Source: a virus. From it: a stretch of DNA of 32,230 nucleotides. The stretch covers positions 1 to 32,230 of the IMG/VR virus record IMGVR_UViG_3300048925_000615; one strand, given 5' to 3'. The stretch's first letter is position 1. Each line of letters opens with the position of its first letter. Shown piece by piece: positions 29,008-32,230 of this stretch. A program made the position numbers and the translations under genes. The notes under the pieces are model-generated. The model was not told where the DNA came from, did not search any database, and was given only the letters and a program-made list of their open reading frames with translations.

Positions 29008-29307
29008 ATGATCGAACCGCGTTTCAGCGATGGCCTCCCGCCCGATGGTGCGGAGGGGCTTTTCCTTGCCTGCGATTCCGCCGGCGGCCTGTGGCTGCTG
29101 CGCTGGGAGCCGACACGCTCGGCCTTCGCCGCGCTCGGCTGGCCCTCGGCCGGCCACCCCGAGCAGCGCCCGGTCCGGGATTATGCGGGGTGGCTGATCA
29201 CCGGCCACCAGGCGATCGAATGGACGCCGCCGGCGCCTCTCGAGGATGCCAGCTGGGCTGAAGTGGACCATGACGGACCCGCCGCGCTGCCGGCGCCGGA
29301 GGCGTGA
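29008..29307 (+). CDS. Small tail-region hypothetical, paralogue-like to 5088-5360
   Basis: A 99-residue protein with GLFLACDSAGGLWLLRW, ALGWP and LITGH. The early protein encoded at 5088-5360 shows the same order of motifs (GQYLGTDATGAMWLLRW, ALGF, IIGH). No family is named. It stands 2 nt after the DUF1833 gene, and its TGA overlaps the peptidase start by one base. Confidence 0.72.
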   Translation: MIEPRFSDGLPPDGAEGLFLACDSAGGLWLLRWEPTRSAFAALGWPSAGHPEQRPVRDYAGWLITGHQAIEWTPPAPLEDASWAEVDHDGPAALPAPEA

Positions 29308-29717
29308 TGGACGCGGCGGCCTTCGTCAACAGCGTCATCAGCCGGCCCTGGCAGGCCGATGGCCTGCATTGCTGGGAGCTGACGCGGCTGTGCCAGCGCG
29401 AGGTCTTCGGGCGCGATCTGCCGGCTGTGCTCGTGGCGCCCGAAAGCCTCCTCGCCAAGGTGCGGCTGATGCGCCGGCGCCATGATTTCGAGGGCTGGAC
29501 CGTGAGCAATCGGCCTTGCCATGGCGCGGTCTGCTTCCTCACCCGCAAGGGTCATGGCGACGCCGATGCCGCCTGCCATTCCGGCACCTGGCTCGCGCTC
29601 GATGGTCCCGGCGCCCTTCTCCATGTCGACCACCCGCAGGGCGTCGCCTTCGAAAGCCTCGCCGAGCTGAAGCTGCGCAACTGGTCCGAACCGAGCTTCC
29701 ATATCCCGATCCGATGA
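29307..29717 (+). CDS. NlpC/P60-like tail-associated cell-wall peptidase
   Basis: A 136-residue peptidase-like protein that would cut peptidoglycan during DNA injection. The catalytic Cys fits GLHCWELTRLCQREVFG (C22), and His is probably in GALLHVDHPQGV (about residues 104-107). The layout and length match phage NlpC/P60 proteins found before the tail-tip gene in gene-transfer-agent-like tails. The start ATG at 29307 has GGAGG four bases upstream; a GTG at 29304 is one codon earlier. Its stop overlaps the tail-tip gene's ATG as ATGA. Confidence 0.8.
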   Translation: MDAAAFVNSVISRPWQADGLHCWELTRLCQREVFGRDLPAVLVAPESLLAKVRLMRRRHDFEGWTVSNRPCHGAVCFLTRKGHGDADAACHSGTWLALDGPGALLHVDHPQGVAFESLAELKLRNWSEPSFHIPIR

Positions 29718-32230
29718 CGAACATCCTCTTCCAGCGCTGCGACGGAAAGCCCGCCGGCTCTCCGATCGAGCTTCCGCGCGCGCGCCGCCGGCTTTCGGCG
29801 CTCGTGCGCCGCCATGCCGATCACAGCCGGCTCCATATCGTCAGCGTGCATCGCCGCGGCGAATTGCCGGTTGTCACCGACATGTCCGTCAGGCTGCGCC
29901 GGCACTGGTCGCGCACGTTGGTCGGGCCGCGCGACATCGTCCTGATCACCTATCTGCCGCGCGGCGGTGGCAGCGCCTCCGGCTCGTCGCGCGGCGGCAA
30001 GGGCGCCTCGATCGGCCTGTTGGTTGCGACGATCGCGCTGGCGGCGGTCGGCCAGTTCTGGGCGATCGGCGCCATTGCGCCGCTGGTCGGCGGCAGCATG
30101 GCGGTTGCCGGCACGATCTGGGCCGGCGTCGCGGCGACCGCGCTGGCCGGCGGCGCCTATCTGATGTCGCGTGCGACGAAGTCGAAGGCCAACAAGACCG
30201 ATGACCGGCCGGTCTACGGCGTCAGCGGCGGCGGCAACCTGCCGCGCTCGGGCGATCGCATCCCGGTGATCTATGGCCGCTGCTGGACCTCGCCGGACCT
30301 CTCGCAGCCCGATTACACGGTCTATGTCGGCGATGACAGCCAGGAGCTCTACAAGCGCCTGACTGTCGGCTGCGGCAAATATCTGGTGAAGACCATCCGC
30401 GTCGCCGGGGCAGTGATGTGGACGCCTGAAGGTGGCATCACCCCGCCCTTCACCGGCTCGCAGATCGAGGTCATCAATCCCGGCACGGTCTCGGGTCTCG
30501 TTCCCGGGCAGGTCGCCAGCATTGCCGCCATCGGCAGCAACCAGCTTCCCTATGTCGACGACACGCCGAGCTTCGCCGGCCCCTTCAGCTTCGGGCCGGG
30601 CGCGCCGGCGCAGCGCGTCATCCAGATCGACTTCTCCTTGCCGGAGGGCTGCTTCGCCATCGTCAAGGGCGGCAAGTATGACGGCAAGCAATACGGCACG
30701 ACCTGGGGCGTGCTGTTCGAATACGCGCCCTGCGATCTCGATGGCAATCCGACCGGCCCCTTCCAGACGCTCTGGACCGAGGGCGGCAGCAACGTGCTCT
30801 CGACGCGGCCGATGCGCTTCACGCGCTTCACCGCCATCCCGGCGGAAGGGCAGTACACCTACCGTGCGCGCAACATCGGCGCGCCGAAGGAAGGCCACCA
30901 CGAGGCCGGTTTCATCGCGGAGGTGACCAACACGGTGAGATGGGAGGGCTTGCGCACCCATATTCCGCAAGCGGCGGTGCGTCCCGGCATCACCGAGCTG
31001 GCGATGAAGATCCATGCCGGGCCGGAGCTTGCCGTCACCTCCTTCGGCGATGTCGAGGTCGAGGTCTCGCGCATCCTGCCGGTCTGGGACGGCGCGGGCT
31101 GGACCGAACAGGAAACGCAAAGCGCGGCCTGGGCGGCGGTCGATGCCATGCGCGACGGGCTGCATGGCGGCGGCATCGCCGAAAGCGCGATCGAGCTGTC
31201 GACCTTCCGGCACTATGCGACGGCCGGAGCGCCCTTCAACACCTTCTCCGGCATCCTGCGCGGGCCGGTTTCGCTCTATGAGGCGCTCTCCACGATCCTC
31301 GGTGCCATGCGGGCCTCACCGCTGCGGCTGGGCCGTGCCTGGACCATGGTTCGAGACGAGCCGCAGGCGGTGCGCAAGCATGTCATCAGCCGCCGGCGCA
31401 TCCTGAAGGATACAACCGGGATCGAGTTCAACCTCGACCTGTCGGACGGCTCCGCCGACATCGTCGTCGAATGGTACACGGGCGGCGATCCGAAGCGCCT
31501 GCGCACGCATCGCGTCACCTTCGGCTCGCAGACGCCGAACCCGCGCCGCATGCAGGCTTTCGGCGCGACCTCAGCCGAGCATGCGATCCATCTCGCGACC
31601 TGGGCCGCGGCCATCGCCTATTTCCGCCGGCAGAAGCGCAGCTTCACCATGGAATTCGCCGGGCGGATGCTGAAGCCGAACGACTCGGCGCTGGTCGATG
31701 CCTGGTTCTTCGACCCGCTCGAAAGCCCCGGCATCGTTGACGCGGAGATCGACCGCGAGGCCGGGCGCTTCGCTGTGATCATCGACAGCGAGGTCAGGCT
31801 GCCGGAGGCGCCCTTCGCCTATCTGCGCGGGCGCGACGGTCTGGAATGGGGGCCGGTCGGCATCAGCCGCGACGGCGAATGGCTGCTGCTCAATGCCGAG
31901 GACGTCGAGCAGGCGGAATCCCTCACCGGCCTCGCGCTCGAGCAGGTGCTCAACACGCAAACGCAGAGCTTCACCGACCTCGTCATCGGCACCTTGCCGA
32001 CGTTGCAGGAAGCCTGGCTGATCCGCTCGATCCAGTTCGACGGCGAGACGCGGGTCAATCTCGCGGCGGTGCAGGATGCGCCGGAGGTCTGGACGGCTCT
32101 GGCCGAGCCGATCGTGCCGCCGCCGCCTCCGCCCTCCTCCGGGCTCGAAAACGAGGCCTCGGCGACGCTCGCCTATGTGCAGGGCAAGGCGGTGCAGCAG
32201 GGCGCCGCGGTCTATATGCGCTGGGCGGTC
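29714..32230 (+). CDS. Host-specificity tail-tip protein, TipJ/gpJ-like (partial, cut by window end)
   Basis: An open frame of 839 residues that runs off the window. It has the TipJ/gpJ plan: an N-terminal domain, a hydrophobic region (about residues 95-155, GLLVATIALAAVGQFWAIGA ... AVAGTIWAGVAATALAGGAYLM), and then the tail-hub landmark RSGDRIPVIYGR (about 175-195). Domains for receptor binding would follow to the right. A proline-rich run (IVPPPPPPS) near the window edge starts a linker. The protein is the likely central hub and host-recognition spike. ATG coupled to the previous gene. Confidence 0.9.
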   Translation, partial: MTNILFQRCDGKPAGSPIELPRARRRLSALVRRHADHSRLHIVSVHRRGELPVVTDMSVRLRRHWSRTLVGPRDIVLITYLPRGGGSASGSSRGGKGASIGLLVATIALAAVGQFWAIGAIAPLVGGSMAVAGTIWAGVAATALAGGAYLMSRATKSKANKTDDRPVYGVSGGGNLPRSGDRIPVIYGRCWTSPDLSQPDYTVYVGDDSQELYKRLTVGCGKYLVKTIRVAGAVMWTPEGGITPPFTGSQIEVINPGTVSGLVPGQVASIAAIGSNQLPYVDDTPSFAGPFSFGPGAPAQRVIQIDFSLPEGCFAIVKGGKYDGKQYGTTWGVLFEYAPCDLDGNPTGPFQTLWTEGGSNVLSTRPMRFTRFTAIPAEGQYTYRARNIGAPKEGHHEAGFIAEVTNTVRWEGLRTHIPQAAVRPGITELAMKIHAGPELAVTSFGDVEVEVSRILPVWDGAGWTEQETQSAAWAAVDAMRDGLHGGGIAESAIELSTFRHYATAGAPFNTFSGILRGPVSLYEALSTILGAMRASPLRLGRAWTMVRDEPQAVRKHVISRRRILKDTTGIEFNLDLSDGSADIVVEWYTGGDPKRLRTHRVTFGSQTPNPRRMQAFGATSAEHAIHLATWAAAIAYFRRQKRSFTMEFAGRMLKPNDSALVDAWFFDPLESPGIVDAEIDREAGRFAVIIDSEVRLPEAPFAYLRGRDGLEWGPVGISRDGEWLLLNAEDVEQAESLTGLALEQVLNTQTQSFTDLVIGTLPTLQEAWLIRSIQFDGETRVNLAAVQDAPEVWTALAEPIVPPPPPPSSGLENEASATLAYVQGKAVQQGAAVYMRWAV

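Noticed and set aside
29552-31213. A 553-residue minus-strand open frame opposite the tail-tip gene
   Set aside because: Arg/Ala-rich shadow frame; the plus-strand frame is coupled to its neighbour, continuous to the window end and has tail-hub features.

Overview
The window is most of a temperate, tailed (siphovirus-like) prophage with HK97-type head genes, in a high-GC alphaproteobacterium, probably of the order Hyphomicrobiales (Bosea/Methylobacterium-like). The evidence is the high GC, an alphaproteobacterial GapR/DUF2312 protein, tail proteins resembling those of alphaproteobacterial gene transfer agents, and a DPEW-type ParB/MT-A70 methyltransferase of a kind I associate with alphaproteobacterial phages. 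Genus is inference; no host gene is clearly visible.

The layout is lambda-like. A tyrosine integrase (1-1311) faces a lower-GC accessory gene (1308-2276, minus). A tightly coupled leftward early operon of 14 small genes runs from 7274 down to 2369, mostly with 1-17 nt overlaps. It includes DUF4031, GapR, winged-helix, DUF5131 (Gp37/Gp68) and DUF4326 proteins. An S24/LexA-like repressor (7440-8138, minus) lies between two operator clusters. Five copies of one imperfect inverted repeat, TGCGG-N8-CCGCA, sit at 7311-7359 and 8139-8216 over inferred divergent promoters. The rightward early operon then carries a Cro-position gene, a small regulator-like gene, an HD hydrolase, a ParB/MT-A70 adenine methyltransferase, a PP-loop ATPase, a winged-helix replication protein with an iteron cluster inside its gene (candidate origin, 13891-13987), and a candidate late regulator followed by a terminator-like hairpin (15529-15557).

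Late genes follow in standard order: HNH endonuclease, P27-type small terminase, large terminase, portal, prohead protease, major capsid protein, head completion and connector genes, tail tube, tail assembly chaperone with a GGGAAAA frameshift signal, tape measure, minor tail proteins, NlpC/P60-like peptidase, and a TipJ/J-like tail-tip protein cut by the window end. Lysis genes and the right attachment site are not in the window.

Four minus-strand genes interrupt or flank the lytic operons: 1308-2276, 11055-11789, 11811-12539 and 25687-26148. All look like independently expressed prophage cargo (morons), and all have predicted membrane segments. They are the best candidates for undescribed host-benefit or phage-exclusion functions. 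Other points of interest are the in-gene iteron origin, the frameshifted chaperone, the five-operator switch with apparently leaderless repressor and Cro-position messages, and a signal-peptide-like N-terminus on the major capsid protein.
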